From Oscillospiraceae bacterium (GTDB lineage: Bacteria > Bacillota > Clostridia > Oscillospirales > Oscillospiraceae): 64,000 nt of DNA. Location of the stretch: the NCBI GenBank assembly GCA_009780435.1, contig WRAB01000007.1, forward strand, positions 1 through 64,000, read 5' to 3'. Positions 33,594 through 42,824 of the stretch are shown here, one piece after another. The first letter of the stretch is position 1. Each line of letters starts with the position of its first letter. A program made the translations under genes and the position numbers. Below the pieces are notes generated by a model. That model worked only from the letters and a program-made list of their open reading frames with translations, searched no databases and was not told the origin of the DNA.

Positions 33594-34025
33594 TTACTCA
33601 ATGACGCCCTTTTTCAGGATCACGTTTGCATATAGGGCGCTCTCACCTGTGGCAACAACGGCGTAGGCCTTCTTTGTCCGCTCGTAGAACTCGAATCGCT
33701 CCACATATTCAATGCCATTATTGACGGGTTCGTGCGTTTGGATAATCTTCTTGTAGGTGGCCCAGATGGGGGGCGTTGCATCACCGGAGCCGACAACCAC
33801 TTCCATCAGTGCCACGGGTTGCGCCACAAACCGGTCTAAGGGGAACAGGCCGAGGATTGCGTCTAATAAACGCGGCACGTCGTGGCCGTCACACCGGATC
33901 AAGCGTTGGGCCATTGAGGCGCCGGGAAAGTTGCCGTCGCCGATGACAAGTTCATCCCCGTGTCCCATTTCCATGAGGATTTTTAGAAGTTCCGGCGAGA
34001 GAATGGAGGGAATCCCTTTTAGCAT
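33594..34025 (-). CDS. fucU: L-fucose mutarotase (FucU/RbsD family)
   Basis: A 143-aa protein with the FucU pattern: MLKGIPSILSPELLKILMEMGHGDE with its catalytic His, DGNFPGAS, and the ending YANVILKKGVI. It interconverts sugar anomers to supply the isomerase. AAGGAG lies 11 nt upstream. It sits between the three-hairpin segment and fucI. Confidence 0.93.
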   Translation of the reverse strand: MLKGIPSILSPELLKILMEMGHGDELVIGDGNFPGASMAQRLIRCDGHDVPRLLDAILGLFPLDRFVAQPVALMEVVVGSGDATPPIWATYKKIIQTHEPVNNGIEYVERFEFYERTKKAYAVVATGESALYANVILKKGVIE

Positions 34026-34084
34026 AGCACAGTCAACTCCTTATATTGCGATATTTGGAATTGTTATCTTTCAAGCTGCTTTCT

Positions 34085-34219
34085 GTATTTCCCCCGCCGA
34101 AAGCGGGAGAAATACGCCCTGATGCTTGATCGAACAAGTGGGATGGCGTCCACCACCATCCCACTGATCCAGCTAATATGTTGGTGTGTTTCCCCCCCGC
34201 CAGAGGCGGGGAGAAACAC
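34085..34219 (-). other. Three consecutive hairpins between binding-protein gene and fucU
   Basis: Hairpins at 34085-34115 (GTATTTC...GAAATAC), 34138-34164 (GTGGGATGG/CCATCCCAC) and 34186-34219 (GTGTTTC...GAAACAC with a CCCCGCC/GGCGGGG core) fill a 209-bp gap inside the operon. They may stabilise the upstream mRNA segment, giving more binding protein than enzymes. The first and third belong to repeat family C. Confidence 0.75.
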
Positions 34220-34234
34220 AGAAAACAGACCGAA

Positions 34235-35374
34235 TTAATCGTAGAGCAAAATTGCAATATCAGGATTGTGCATGTTGTCTGCATTCCACCACTGTGCGCC
34301 GGTGTCCACATCGCCGACGGATTCGCCACGGGCTGCACGGACTGCCAGGGATACGGCTTGGTAGCCGATCTGGAACGGATCCTGGGTGACGGAACCAAAC
34401 ATGATGCCCTGCTCGACAGCGCCTTTTTGCATGGAACCTGCATCAAAGCCCACGAGGACGACGCCCTCGGGAACTGCGGTGCCTGCGACGATAGTGGACA
34501 AGAGACCTACGACAGCGCCCTCGTTGGAGCAGAATACGCCGACGAGATTGTTGGGCGAGTTCAGGATGCCGTGGGCCGCACTGGTCATGTCAACGATGTC
34601 AGGCGTTGCGCCCACAACGACTTGGATCCGCACAGCGGCGTCTTCGTCGCCGGTGTTGATTGCGGCAAAGCCGCCGATGATCGCTACGCTGTCATTCACA
34701 TCGCTTGCAAGGGCCAGCATTCTCTCAGCAAAGCCGCGGGTACGGCCGGTGATGGACTCAGAGGTGACGTCCTGGGAGAGGATCGCAATGGTAACCGGGC
34801 TGGCGGGAGTCGCCTCCGAAATTGCGTCCACGATCTCCGGGAACATGTTATCGGCACCGACAGCGCCTGCTGCGACGTTATCTGTGGCAGCGGTGGCCAG
34901 AACCTGGCCGGCAGGTGCTTCCGGCACACCGGAGTCAAAGCCGATGACGGGAATGCCACGGTCAAACGCATCTTGCAGTTCGGCCAGTGCCGCTGCGGTA
35001 TCCAGGGCCGCAAATGCAAGGGCATCCGGCTCTCTGGCCAGTGCCGCACGGAGCATGTCGAGTTGGGGGCCGATGTCCGCTTCGCTCTCCGGGCCGTCGA
35101 AGGAGACCCGTACGCCATAGTCTTCACCGGCGGCTAAGGCACCGGCATACACTGCCTGCCAGAACTGGTGCTGGAAGCCTTTGGAGATCACGGCCACATA
35201 GGAGGGGCCTTCGTCTACCGGGTCTGGATCCGGTTCTGGTGCGGGGGTGGCCTCCGGGGCCGGGGGCGCTTCCGGGGCGGGGGCGGCCTCTGGGGTGCCA
35301 TTGCCACAGGCTGCGAGAGTTGCAATCAACATGACTGCCAGGAGTAGCGCAATTAGTTTTTTCATCTTCTTCAC
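34235..35374 (-). CDS. Sugar ABC transporter substrate-binding lipoprotein
   Basis: A 379-aa lipoprotein of the ribose/galactose-binding family: KKMKKLIALLLAVMLIATLAAC signal with lipobox, a Pro/Ala/Glu linker (about 27-55), then a two-lobe periplasmic-binding domain (YVAVISKGFQHQFWQAV; GIPVIGFDSG; VVLVGFDAGS; GSVTQDPFQIGYQAV). It should capture the sugar for the importer. GTG 35374 and ATG 35365 are both possible starts after AAAGGA. It follows the permease by 10 nt. Confidence 0.92.
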   Translation of the reverse strand: MKKMKKLIALLLAVMLIATLAACGNGTPEAAPAPEAPPAPEATPAPEPDPDPVDEGPSYVAVISKGFQHQFWQAVYAGALAAGEDYGVRVSFDGPESEADIGPQLDMLRAALAREPDALAFAALDTAAALAELQDAFDRGIPVIGFDSGVPEAPAGQVLATAATDNVAAGAVGADNMFPEIVDAISEATPASPVTIAILSQDVTSESITGRTRGFAERMLALASDVNDSVAIIGGFAAINTGDEDAAVRIQVVVGATPDIVDMTSAAHGILNSPNNLVGVFCSNEGAVVGLLSTIVAGTAVPEGVVLVGFDAGSMQKGAVEQGIMFGSVTQDPFQIGYQAVSLAVRAARGESVGDVDTGAQWWNADNMHNPDIAILLYD

Positions 35375-35384
35375 GTTTCCTTTC

Positions 35385-36383
35385 TTATGCTGTTTTTTGG
35401 ACAACTTGCTTTTCTTTCTTTACCTGGTTCGCTCGTTTCGTACGTTGTATATCTAACCAGACCGCCGCAATTACGACAACCCCGGTAAAGAAGTTTTGAT
35501 AAGGCGCAGGCAAACCGATAGACATGAGTCCTGTGCGCAGAACACTCATAATAAACACGCCGATGATCGTACCGGACAAAGAACCTATACCGCCTGCCAG
35601 AGAGGTACCCCCGATGACGACGGCGGCTATGGCCTGGAGTTCATTCCCCTGTCCCTGGCCGGGGATAATGGCGGTATAGGCGGCGGCGAAGAAAATGGCG
35701 GCCACGCCTGCGAAAAAACCGCTGATGACATAGATCATACATTTCCAGCTAGAGGCGTTGACGCCGGAGAGGCGCACGGCCTCTTCGTTGCTGCCGATGG
35801 CATAGGTGTAACGGCCCAGCTTTGTCTTATTGAGCAATATCATAGCCAGTATGAAGATGACAAGCAACCACACGGCCCCCGTGGGGAAATTCCCTTCCCG
35901 CAGGAAGACGCGGCCAAACCAGGCGTCCGCCTCTAGCAGAGAGGGGTAAGATTGGGTCCGGGTGTTTGTGAGAATGGATCCCAAGCCCATGGCGATCATC
36001 ATAGTACCCAGAGTAGAAATAAAGGGCGGGAGGCCAAGTTTTGTGACCATCAGTCCGTTGAATAATCCAAAGGTAGTGCCGATTAATACAACGATAATCA
36101 AACAGAGCCACAGGGGCAGGTCAAATTGTCGATAGAGCAAACCTCCCACAACTGCCGAACACATCATAACAGTGCCGATGGAGAGGTCAATTCCGCCGGA
36201 GAGGATGACAAAGGTCACGCCAATGGCTAAAAAGCCGACAAAATAAGACTGGGCCAGAATATTTAAGTGCGTACTTGTGGACACAAAGTTCTGACCAAAA
36301 ATGGCGAAAAACACATACAGGATGACAAGTGCCCCCAAGGCCAAAAATTTTTGCGGTTGAATCCTTTTGATGATATCTGTCAT
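35385..36383 (-). CDS. Sugar ABC transporter permease (RbsC type)
   Basis: A 332-aa membrane protein with about eight to ten helices and the conserved GGIDLSIGTVMMCSA, GLNG-like LFNGLMVTKLGLPPFI and the coupling segment AIGSNEEAVRLSGVN. One permease gene forms a homodimer with the RbsA-type ATPase. It starts 3 nt after that gene. Confidence 0.93.
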   Translation of the reverse strand: MTDIIKRIQPQKFLALGALVILYVFFAIFGQNFVSTSTHLNILAQSYFVGFLAIGVTFVILSGGIDLSIGTVMMCSAVVGGLLYRQFDLPLWLCLIIVVLIGTTFGLFNGLMVTKLGLPPFISTLGTMMIAMGLGSILTNTRTQSYPSLLEADAWFGRVFLREGNFPTGAVWLLVIFILAMILLNKTKLGRYTYAIGSNEEAVRLSGVNASSWKCMIYVISGFFAGVAAIFFAAAYTAIIPGQGQGNELQAIAAVVIGGTSLAGGIGSLSGTIIGVFIMSVLRTGLMSIGLPAPYQNFFTGVVVIAAVWLDIQRTKRANQVKKEKQVVQKTA

Positions 36384-36386
36384 TCT

Positions 36387-37922
36387 CTATTCTCCTCCTA
36401 TGGCTGATGCGCGGCTCAAGCTGGAATTCTGGGTTGCCAGGGTCATAAGGGCATGCTGATCCGCCTCTTCAATGGATACGGTTCCCGTGTGAGCCCCCTC
36501 GCACATGACAAAAATCCGGTCGCTCATACGCAGAAGTTCCGGGAGTTCGGAGGAAATCATAATGATGGACTTCCCACTTTGGGCCAAGGCGTTCATGAGC
36601 TTGTAAATCTCGCTCTTTGCGCCCACGTCAATGCCGCGGGTGGGCTCGTCAAAGATTAAAATATCGCAGTTTCGGATCAGCCATTTGGAGATGACCACTT
36701 TCTGCTGGTTGCCGCCGGAGAGGTTTTTCACCAACTGGTCAATAGAGGGGGTCCGGACGTCGACTTTTTCCACATGCGCCTGGGTGACGGAGCGGACTTT
36801 TTTCGCATCAATAAACAGCCATTTTACATGCTGGTCTAGGCTGGCCATAACGGCGTTGCTGGAGACGCTCATGCCGGTGGCGAGGCCAAATCGCTTCCTG
36901 TCCTCCGACAGATAGCCGATACCGTGTTTCACCGCGTCATGGGGAGACTTGATATCCACTTGTTCGCCGTTTACGTAGATGTCACCGGAAGAGCGCTTGT
37001 CGGCGCCAAAAATCAGCCGGGCGACTTCCGTTCTCCCTGCTCCCATGAGCCCGGCAAACCCTAAAATCTCCCCTTTTTGCAACGTAAAGGAGATGTCCGT
37101 CACATCTTTGGAGTTTAAGTTTTCCACCCGCAACACGATCGGTGCTTCGGGGGATACGGTGCTACTCTGTTTCGGCTCTTCATACGTGACGCGGCCGATC
37201 ATCATCTGGATAATCTCCTGGATTTCCACGTCTTTCGTATCTCTGGTCCCCACAAATTCACCGTCCCGCAAAACGGTAACCCGGTCAGTGATCCGGCGGA
37301 TTTCGTCCATGCGGTGGGAGATATAGATGATGCCGACGCCCTTTTCCCGGAGTTCAGCGATGATCTGAAACAGGGTGTCGATCTCTGCGTCTGTCAGGGT
37401 GGCAGTGGGCTCGTCGAAGACGATGACTTTGGCGTCGTAGGAGAGGGCCTTTGCGATTTCCACAATCTGCTGTTTGCCCACCGTTAGGTTTTTCACCTTT
37501 TCCTGGGGATCTATATGAATATGCATGCGTTTAAACAGCTCGGAAGCTTTTCTGTTGATGCTCTTTTCATCCAGAAAGAAGCCGCTGCTCTCTCTGCCGA
37601 TGAAGATATTTTGTGCCGCCGTCAAGTGGTTCATGAGATTTAACTCTTGGTGCACAATGGCGATACCCGCATCCTGCGCATCCTTCGGATTTTTGAATTT
37701 GACCGTTTCCCCGAAGTAGGTAATTTTGCCTTCATCTGCCTGATAGATGCCGGTGAGGATCTTCATCATGGTGGATTTTCCCGCACCGTTCTCCCCGACG
37801 AGAGCGAGCACTTCGCCGCCCCGGAGATTGAGCGAGCACTTTTTCAAGGCGTGAACCCCTTGGAAACGCTTATCAATATCTACCATTTCCAATATGTAGC
37901 GACTACTTTCAGACTGCCTCAT
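36387..37922 (-). CDS. Sugar ABC transporter ATPase (RbsA type, two domains)
   Basis: A 511-aa double ATPase. Domain 1: GENGAGKST, LTVGKQQIVEIAKAL and VIVFDEPTATL. Domain 2: degenerate Walker A GLMGAGRTE, LSGGNQQKVVISKWL and LIFDEPTRGID, as usual for RbsA/XylG. First gene of the operon; ATG 37922 is 6 nt past GTGAGG, while the GTG five codons upstream overlaps that site. Confidence 0.93.
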   Translation of the reverse strand: MRQSESSRYILEMVDIDKRFQGVHALKKCSLNLRGGEVLALVGENGAGKSTMMKILTGIYQADEGKITYFGETVKFKNPKDAQDAGIAIVHQELNLMNHLTAAQNIFIGRESSGFFLDEKSINRKASELFKRMHIHIDPQEKVKNLTVGKQQIVEIAKALSYDAKVIVFDEPTATLTDAEIDTLFQIIAELREKGVGIIYISHRMDEIRRITDRVTVLRDGEFVGTRDTKDVEIQEIIQMMIGRVTYEEPKQSSTVSPEAPIVLRVENLNSKDVTDISFTLQKGEILGFAGLMGAGRTEVARLIFGADKRSSGDIYVNGEQVDIKSPHDAVKHGIGYLSEDRKRFGLATGMSVSSNAVMASLDQHVKWLFIDAKKVRSVTQAHVEKVDVRTPSIDQLVKNLSGGNQQKVVISKWLIRNCDILIFDEPTRGIDVGAKSEIYKLMNALAQSGKSIIMISSELPELLRMSDRIFVMCEGAHTGTVSIEEADQHALMTLATQNSSLSRASAIGGE

Positions 37923-37951
37923 GGCAAACCTCACCAACCTTTTTGGAACAT

Positions 37952-37969
37952 AAGCGAAACGTTTCGCTT
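37952..37969. promoter_or_regulatory. LacI-family operator at the importer promoter
   Basis: Perfect 18-bp palindrome AAGCGAAACGTTTCGCTT at +1 to +18 of the minus-strand transcript, where a repressor would block initiation. The central AAACGTTT is shared with the operator in the lacI promoter. Confidence 0.85.
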
Positions 37970-37975
37970 TCGATG

Positions 37976-38004
37976 ATTATAACATTCGACCACGGAAATG
38001 TCAA
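37976..38004 (-). promoter_or_regulatory. Sigma-A promoter of the importer-fucU-fucI operon
   Basis: -35 TTGACA (37999-38004), 17-bp spacer, -10 TATAAT (37976-37981): full consensus, consistent with a strong promoter held down by repression. Confidence 0.93.
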
Positions 38005-38101
38005 TAGCAGACCTTGTTTTTGACATTTTGCATATATTTGAGGTGAAAATTTGTATGATACGTAAAAAACAGATTTTGTCGAATGGGAAAAGAGACATTC
38101 A

Positions 38102-38130
38102 TTGACAAAACGTTTTGCGCAAGGTATGAT
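38102..38130 (+). promoter_or_regulatory. lacI promoter with embedded operator
   Basis: -35 TTGACA (38102-38107), 17-bp spacer, -10 TATGAT (38125-38130). CAAAACGTTTTG (38106-38117), a palindrome with the same AAACGTTT centre, lies in the spacer, so the repressor should control itself. Confidence 0.85.
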
Positions 38131-38187
38131 TGAATCGAGCGACGTGCGTTGTCGCAATTTGCGCACGATTACACCGGGAGGAACCCT

Positions 38188-39174
38188 ATGGCCACAATCA
38201 AAGACGTCGCCCGGTATACGGGCCTGTCCATTGCGACGATTTCCAAATATTTAAACGGCGGAAATGTCTTAGAAGACAACCGCAGGCGGATTGGAGCGGC
38301 CATTGAGCAGCTGGACTACAAAGTCAATCACGCCGCCCGGGCGCTGAAGACCAACAAGACCATGACTGTGGGGGTGCTGCTCCCGTCTCTGTATACACCG
38401 TTTTTTGCCCTCATCTGCGCCGATATTGAGCAGTTTCTAAAAGCCCACGGCTATTCCATGATCGTGTGTAGTTACCACGACGACCCGGCGGAGGAGATTC
38501 TCAAACTCCGGTTTCTCCAGGGCTTAAATATAGATGGCATCATTGTAGCGCCCACCGGTGTGACCGCAGATGAATTGACGGCGCTCAAAACACCAATCGT
38601 GCTCATGGATCGGAGCATCCCCGGTTTAGACAGCGTGGTAACAGACAATATCGCCGCCGTCCACGATGCGGTGGAGGAGTTAATTGTCCACGGCCATCGA
38701 CGCATCGGTATGATTGTCGGCCCCCTTGCGGTCACGACGGCATTTGAGCGCAAGCTGGGCTATGAGCGGGCCTTCGCCGACTACAACCTGACCGTGGACG
38801 AAAATCTAATCCGCGTCGGCGGCTACGATATCGCCTCGGGCTACCGGGAGATGCTTGAACTCTTAAACATGGACCCTCCACCCACGGCGGTCATGGCCAG
38901 TTCCCACGATATTACCGTAGGCGCCATCATGGCGGCCTATGAGCGGAAGTTGAAAATCCCAGAGGACATCTCCTTTGTGGGCTACGATGAGGAGCAGATC
39001 ACGAAAGTCTTTGATCCCCCGGTCACCACGGTGCTCCAGCCCATGGAAGAGATCGCCCAGAGCGTCACCGAGCTATTGGTTCGGCGGATGGGCGGAGACG
39101 ACAACGGACACCCCCAGCTGATCCGGCTGAAAACCACCCTGGTGCGCCATCAGTCCATTGGGACGATTGGGTGA
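38188..39174 (+). CDS. LacI-family transcriptional repressor
   Basis: A 328-aa regulator: N-terminal HTH (TIKDVARYTGLSIATISKYLN), hinge helix (residues about 48-60), and a periplasmic-binding-like effector domain (VGVLLPSLYTPFFALI; FVGYDEEQITKVFDPPVTTV). Divergent from the importer operon with two matching palindromes between them. GGGAGGAA lies upstream of ATG 38188. The effector is probably the imported sugar or its product. Confidence 0.94.
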   Translation: MATIKDVARYTGLSIATISKYLNGGNVLEDNRRRIGAAIEQLDYKVNHAARALKTNKTMTVGVLLPSLYTPFFALICADIEQFLKAHGYSMIVCSYHDDPAEEILKLRFLQGLNIDGIIVAPTGVTADELTALKTPIVLMDRSIPGLDSVVTDNIAAVHDAVEELIVHGHRRIGMIVGPLAVTTAFERKLGYERAFADYNLTVDENLIRVGGYDIASGYREMLELLNMDPPPTAVMASSHDITVGAIMAAYERKLKIPEDISFVGYDEEQITKVFDPPVTTVLQPMEEIAQSVTELLVRRMGGDDNGHPQLIRLKTTLVRHQSIGTIG

Positions 39175-39243
39175 GCACAAGGTTAGTTTGCCTCTATTAC
39201 CGGGCTATGACGTCTCATTTTCCCCCATAAAACCGGTTGCGCC

Positions 39244-39311
39244 CGACCCAAGCAATTTGACCCGTCCCCCTGTCTACTTGACAGGAGACGGGTCATTTTT
39301 CGTTTGGGTCG
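39244..39311. terminator. Nested terminator between lacI and the kinase gene
   Basis: Inner stem GACCCGTC.CCTGTC / GACAGG.GACGGGTC (39259-39294) followed by ATTTTTC, inside a longer CGACCCAA/TTGGGTCG stem (39244-39251 with 39304-39311). Serves convergent genes. Confidence 0.85.
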
Positions 39312-39320
39312 GACGTTGCT

Positions 39321-40724
39321 TTATTCTGGCCGTATTTCTGTAACTGCAAAACTGTCCCGGACAATCTGCCGACCAGCGGTGAAATCGCTGATTTCCCCTG
39401 CGGCGATCATCTGGGCCATCAGGTTGCCGATGACCGTGGCCTCCACGGGGCCGGTGTATACGGGCAGTCCGGTGACACGGGCTGTCAAGGCGTTGAGATA
39501 GGCGTCCTGGCTGCCGCCGCCCACAATGTTGATGCTGGTAAACGTCCGCCCGGTAATCTCCTCCAACTCCCGCACCGTATCCCCATAGCACTGGGCCAAA
39601 CTGTAGTAGACACATTGGAGCACCTGACCCAAGGTCTCCGGTACGGCCTGACCCGTCTCCCGGCAGACTGATTTTACCGCCTCCACCATGCTGTCTGGCG
39701 CCAAAAAGGCGTCGTGGTTGACGGGGACAATGGCCAAGGGCGTACCACTCTCTGATGCCAGTTTGGCGAGATCCTGGAAGCTGTACTGCTCTCCCGTCTC
39801 CTTGCGTACGGATTGGAGCATCCATAGGCCCATAATATTTTTCAAATACCGGAACCGATAGTTGTATCCGCCCTCATTGGTAAAGTCACTGTCCCTGCCG
39901 AAGTCTGTGATAATGGGGGACATGGACTCAATTCCCATGAGGCTCCAGGTGCCGCTGGAGAGATAGACAGACTTATCGTCCACGGCGGGGACCGCCAGAT
40001 AGGCGCTGGCCGTGTCGTGGGAGGGTGGGAGGACGACTTGACAAGAAAACCCGACTCGCTCCACAATCTCCGGGCGAAGGGTTCCCACGGCGCGCCCCGG
40101 CGGGGTCAGATCGCCGAAGAGTCTCTGGGGCAGGCCCAGAAGGTCGATGAGTTCCCGATCCCAGGTCTTGTTCTCGGCGTCCACCAGAGATGTGGTGGTA
40201 GCGATTGTGTACTCGTTCACAGCTCGCCCGGTCAGCAGATGGTGGTAATAGTCCGGCGACATGAGCAGACGCCGGGCCCGCTCCAAAAGCCCGGGGTCAT
40301 CCCGTTTGAGGGCCGTGAGTTGATAGATGGTATTTAAAATCATTTTCTGGGTACCCGTGCGGCGGTAGAGCGCAGGAAAGGACAGAACCTCCTCTACCAG
40401 AGCATCTGCCCCCTGAGTGCGGCTGTCCCGGTAGGCCACCGCCTCGCCCAGCCTGTCTCCGACATCGTCTAAGAGGACAAAGTCTACGCCCCAGGTGTCC
40501 ACGCCGACGCTCACGGGGATTTTTCCAAGTTCTCTGCATCGGCGCATCCCCGCCAGGATGTGGGCGAACAACCCGTCTGCATCCCAGACCAGGGCGCCAT
40601 TTCGCTCTATGGCCTCATTTTTAAACCGATAGAGTTCCTCTAAGATCAATTTCCCGTCCTGTATATGTCCCAGCATATGTCTGCCGCTGGAGGCGCCCAT
40701 ATCAACCGCCAGATAATATCCCAT
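39321..40724 (-). CDS. FGGY sugar kinase, rhamnulokinase (RhaB)-like
   Basis: A 467-aa FGGY kinase. The pattern is RhaB-like: AVDMGASSGRHMLG, GVDTWGVDFVLLDDVGD, AYRDSRTQGAD, SHDTASAYLAVPA, YLSSGTWSLMGIES, KNIMGLWMLQ and IVGGGSQDAYLN. Such kinases phosphorylate C1 of L-rhamnulose, L-fuculose and other ketoses. ATG 40724 (MGYYLAVDMGAS) is preferred over three upstream starts; AAAGGGCGG precedes it. Last gene of the SDR-PHP-reductase-DeoR-kinase operon, separated from deoR by a hairpin. Confidence 0.9.
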   Translation of the reverse strand: MGYYLAVDMGASSGRHMLGHIQDGKLILEELYRFKNEAIERNGALVWDADGLFAHILAGMRRCRELGKIPVSVGVDTWGVDFVLLDDVGDRLGEAVAYRDSRTQGADALVEEVLSFPALYRRTGTQKMILNTIYQLTALKRDDPGLLERARRLLMSPDYYHHLLTGRAVNEYTIATTTSLVDAENKTWDRELIDLLGLPQRLFGDLTPPGRAVGTLRPEIVERVGFSCQVVLPPSHDTASAYLAVPAVDDKSVYLSSGTWSLMGIESMSPIITDFGRDSDFTNEGGYNYRFRYLKNIMGLWMLQSVRKETGEQYSFQDLAKLASESGTPLAIVPVNHDAFLAPDSMVEAVKSVCRETGQAVPETLGQVLQCVYYSLAQCYGDTVRELEEITGRTFTSINIVGGGSQDAYLNALTARVTGLPVYTGPVEATVIGNLMAQMIAAGEISDFTAGRQIVRDSFAVTEIRPE

Positions 40725-40766
40725 AGAGAACCGCCCTTTCATCCTTGTTCGTCGTCGTTTCACAAT

Positions 40767-40785
40767 GCCCCGCCACAGGCGGGGC
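40767..40785. repeat. GC-rich hairpin, family C
   Basis: GCCCCGCC / GGCGGGGC, perfect 8-bp stem with a 3-nt loop, between deoR and the kinase gene. No T-run on either side. Confidence 0.75.
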
Positions 40786-40791
40786 GCTACC

Positions 40792-41556
40792 TCATTCGTA
40801 TAAGCACGTTACATCGTATTGCTTACAGGCCTCTCGCCAGGCTTTGCCCGGATCGGCTTCTGTCACCAAAATATCGACCTGTTGTAAGGTGCCGATCTGG
40901 ACAAAGGCCACATGGCCCAGCTTTGAACTGTCCGCCAGTAAGATGACTTGGCGGGCGCATTCCATCATACTCTTTTTGATTTGGGTGCTGGGATCGGTGG
41001 AGTTGGTAAAGCCCCTGACAATATCCAAGCCCTTGCAGGAGATGATGGCACGATCCACGTAGTAGTTGCGTACTGTCTCCTCAGCCCGATAGCCGGTGAG
41101 CCCGCAGCCGTCCTCCTCCAATGTGCCGCCGGTGGATATGGCTTGGATTCCACGCACCCCCGCCAGCACATTCAAAATGTCAATGGAGTTTGTGATCACT
41201 GTTAGGCGCTTCTTTTTTGCGGCAAGAGACTTGGCCGCATAGAGGGCGGTGGAACTGTCATCTAACAGCAGGTGATCTCCGTCTTGGATCAAGGCGCTGA
41301 CAATCTGGGCCATTTTCGTCTTGGCCGGGGCGTTTTTTCGCCGTCTCAGACTGTTGGGCAGTTCAATTTTCCCGCTGTTGCAGCTCACCGCCCCGCCGTA
41401 GGAGCGCTGGACATAGCCCGCCTGCTCCAGCCGCTCTAAGTCACGGCGGATCGTCTCCTCTGTGACGTTGTAGTGGACAGCCAGTTCGCTGACCAATACC
41501 CGGGGCTGGAGTTGGAGTTGCTCTACAATCTGATTTCTCCGCTCAACGGCTAGCAT
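40792..41556 (-). CDS. DeoR-family regulator of the sugar operon
   Basis: A 254-aa repressor: N-terminal HTH (ERRNQIVEQLQLQPRVLVSELAVHYNVTEETIRRDLERLEQAG) and the DeoR effector domain with DDSSTALYAA and ADSSKLGHVAF. Family effectors are phosphorylated sugars, so a product of the kinase may be the signal. It overlaps the reductase gene by 7 nt. Confidence 0.93.
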   Translation of the reverse strand: MLAVERRNQIVEQLQLQPRVLVSELAVHYNVTEETIRRDLERLEQAGYVQRSYGGAVSCNSGKIELPNSLRRRKNAPAKTKMAQIVSALIQDGDHLLLDDSSTALYAAKSLAAKKKRLTVITNSIDILNVLAGVRGIQAISTGGTLEEDGCGLTGYRAEETVRNYYVDRAIISCKGLDIVRGFTNSTDPSTQIKKSMMECARQVILLADSSKLGHVAFVQIGTLQQVDILVTEADPGKAWREACKQYDVTCLYE

Positions 41557-42824
41557 AGCGTGTCTTTGGGCGCCAGTTGGGCCAGCAAAAACGCCTCCGC
41601 CTCCGGGTTCCAGAGGCCTCCGGTTTTTTCTGTCAACTCGTGGAGTGTCTTGAATAGGGGATCCGTCTCACCCTTTTGGGCGAAGTCAGAAATCGCAGTA
41701 AGGGGCATTTCAATGTGATTGTAGATGAGCTTCTTGCCGCCGGGAATCTCCGGCAGACGCAGGGTGGCATCTATTACCGCATCTAAGCCGCCGATGTGGG
41801 TGACCAGGATGGCGGGATTTAAACGCCCGCTGCCGATCATGTCCAGGGCCTCCGTCAAGTCTGCCGTATTGCCGGCGCAGGTGCCCACAATGTGGGTGCT
41901 GGCGTAATGGACATTGTAAAAGTTGAGTCGGGCGGCGAATTTGGGGTCCGGGGGGCCTGCGAAAAAGTTGAGACAGCCGTCGTGGCCCAAAATCTGATCC
42001 GCCTGTTCCACTAGGGCCGCCACCGGGGCAAATACCAGCACGTCATCATAGCCGGTACCGCCGTTTAACTCCAGCAGAGCCGCCACCGGGTCTGGGACAG
42101 ACGCCGTGTTGAGATAGGTCAGAGTGATCCCGTGTTTTTTCGCCTCTTCTGCGGACAGGAGCTTTGCGGCCCGCTCTAAGCGGGCGTTGTCAATATCTGT
42201 GACCACCAGGGTCTTTGGCCTGCGGTCACAATGGAGGATGTAGTCAATGGCGGCCAGGCCCATGGGGCCGACCCCGGCCAAGATGGCCATGCTCCCGCCT
42301 TCCTTGATTCCCATCTGGTGTTCATAGGAGCCGGGGGTGGTGTGATACATGGCGTGGAACGTGCCGATGACACAACTCAACGGTTCCGACAGGGCGCCGC
42401 CGAAGAAATCATCTCCCTCATAGGTCAGCAGACAGCCCATCTCCATCACCTGGTTGGGGATGATTACATAGGTGGCGTTGCCGCCGATGTGGGGGAAAGA
42501 GTAGCCCGGCGCCTCCAGGCCGCCCTTATAGTTCAGTGCGGGCTGGATGGCAAATTTCTCGCCGGGAGAGAACTGGCCCCGCCATGTCTCGCCTACTTCC
42601 AAGATCTCACCGCAGAACTCGTGTCCGATGATAATGGGATTTTCTGCAATATCCGCCGGCACACGCTTGTGATCCGCCCCCTGGATCACCGCCTTGTAGG
42701 AGGACATACAGAGGCTGTCAGTGACCACGCGGGCCAAAATTTCGTCGTGTTTGATGGGAGGGAGGACAAATTCCTCCAGGCGAATGTCTTTTTTTCCATA
42801 GAGCCGGACAGCTTTTGTATTCAT
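41550..42824 (-). CDS. Zinc-type dehydrogenase, L-sorbose-1-phosphate reductase (SorE)-like
   Basis: A 424-aa medium-chain dehydrogenase-like protein. Start MNTKAVRLYGKKDIRLEEF, then SLCMSSYKAVIQGADHKRVP, IIIGHEFCGEI (zinc-site GHE) and the NAD-binding GVGPMGLAAID. This extended type matches SorE, which reduces L-sorbose-1-phosphate to glucitol-6-phosphate. The true substrate here is inferred from neighbours: the SDR resembles glucitol-6-phosphate dehydrogenase. It overlaps the PHP gene by 4 nt. Confidence 0.8.
   Translation of the reverse strand: MNTKAVRLYGKKDIRLEEFVLPPIKHDEILARVVTDSLCMSSYKAVIQGADHKRVPADIAENPIIIGHEFCGEILEVGETWRGQFSPGEKFAIQPALNYKGGLEAPGYSFPHIGGNATYVIIPNQVMEMGCLLTYEGDDFFGGALSEPLSCVIGTFHAMYHTTPGSYEHQMGIKEGGSMAILAGVGPMGLAAIDYILHCDRRPKTLVVTDIDNARLERAAKLLSAEEAKKHGITLTYLNTASVPDPVAALLELNGGTGYDDVLVFAPVAALVEQADQILGHDGCLNFFAGPPDPKFAARLNFYNVHYASTHIVGTCAGNTADLTEALDMIGSGRLNPAILVTHIGGLDAVIDATLRLPEIPGGKKLIYNHIEMPLTAISDFAQKGETDPLFKTLHELTEKTGGLWNPEAEAFLLAQLAPKDTLC

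Noticed and set aside
34178..35137. Open frames opposite the sugar-binding lipoprotein gene
   Set aside because: They mirror the codon bias of the real gene, and the lipoprotein frame has signal, lipobox and family motifs.
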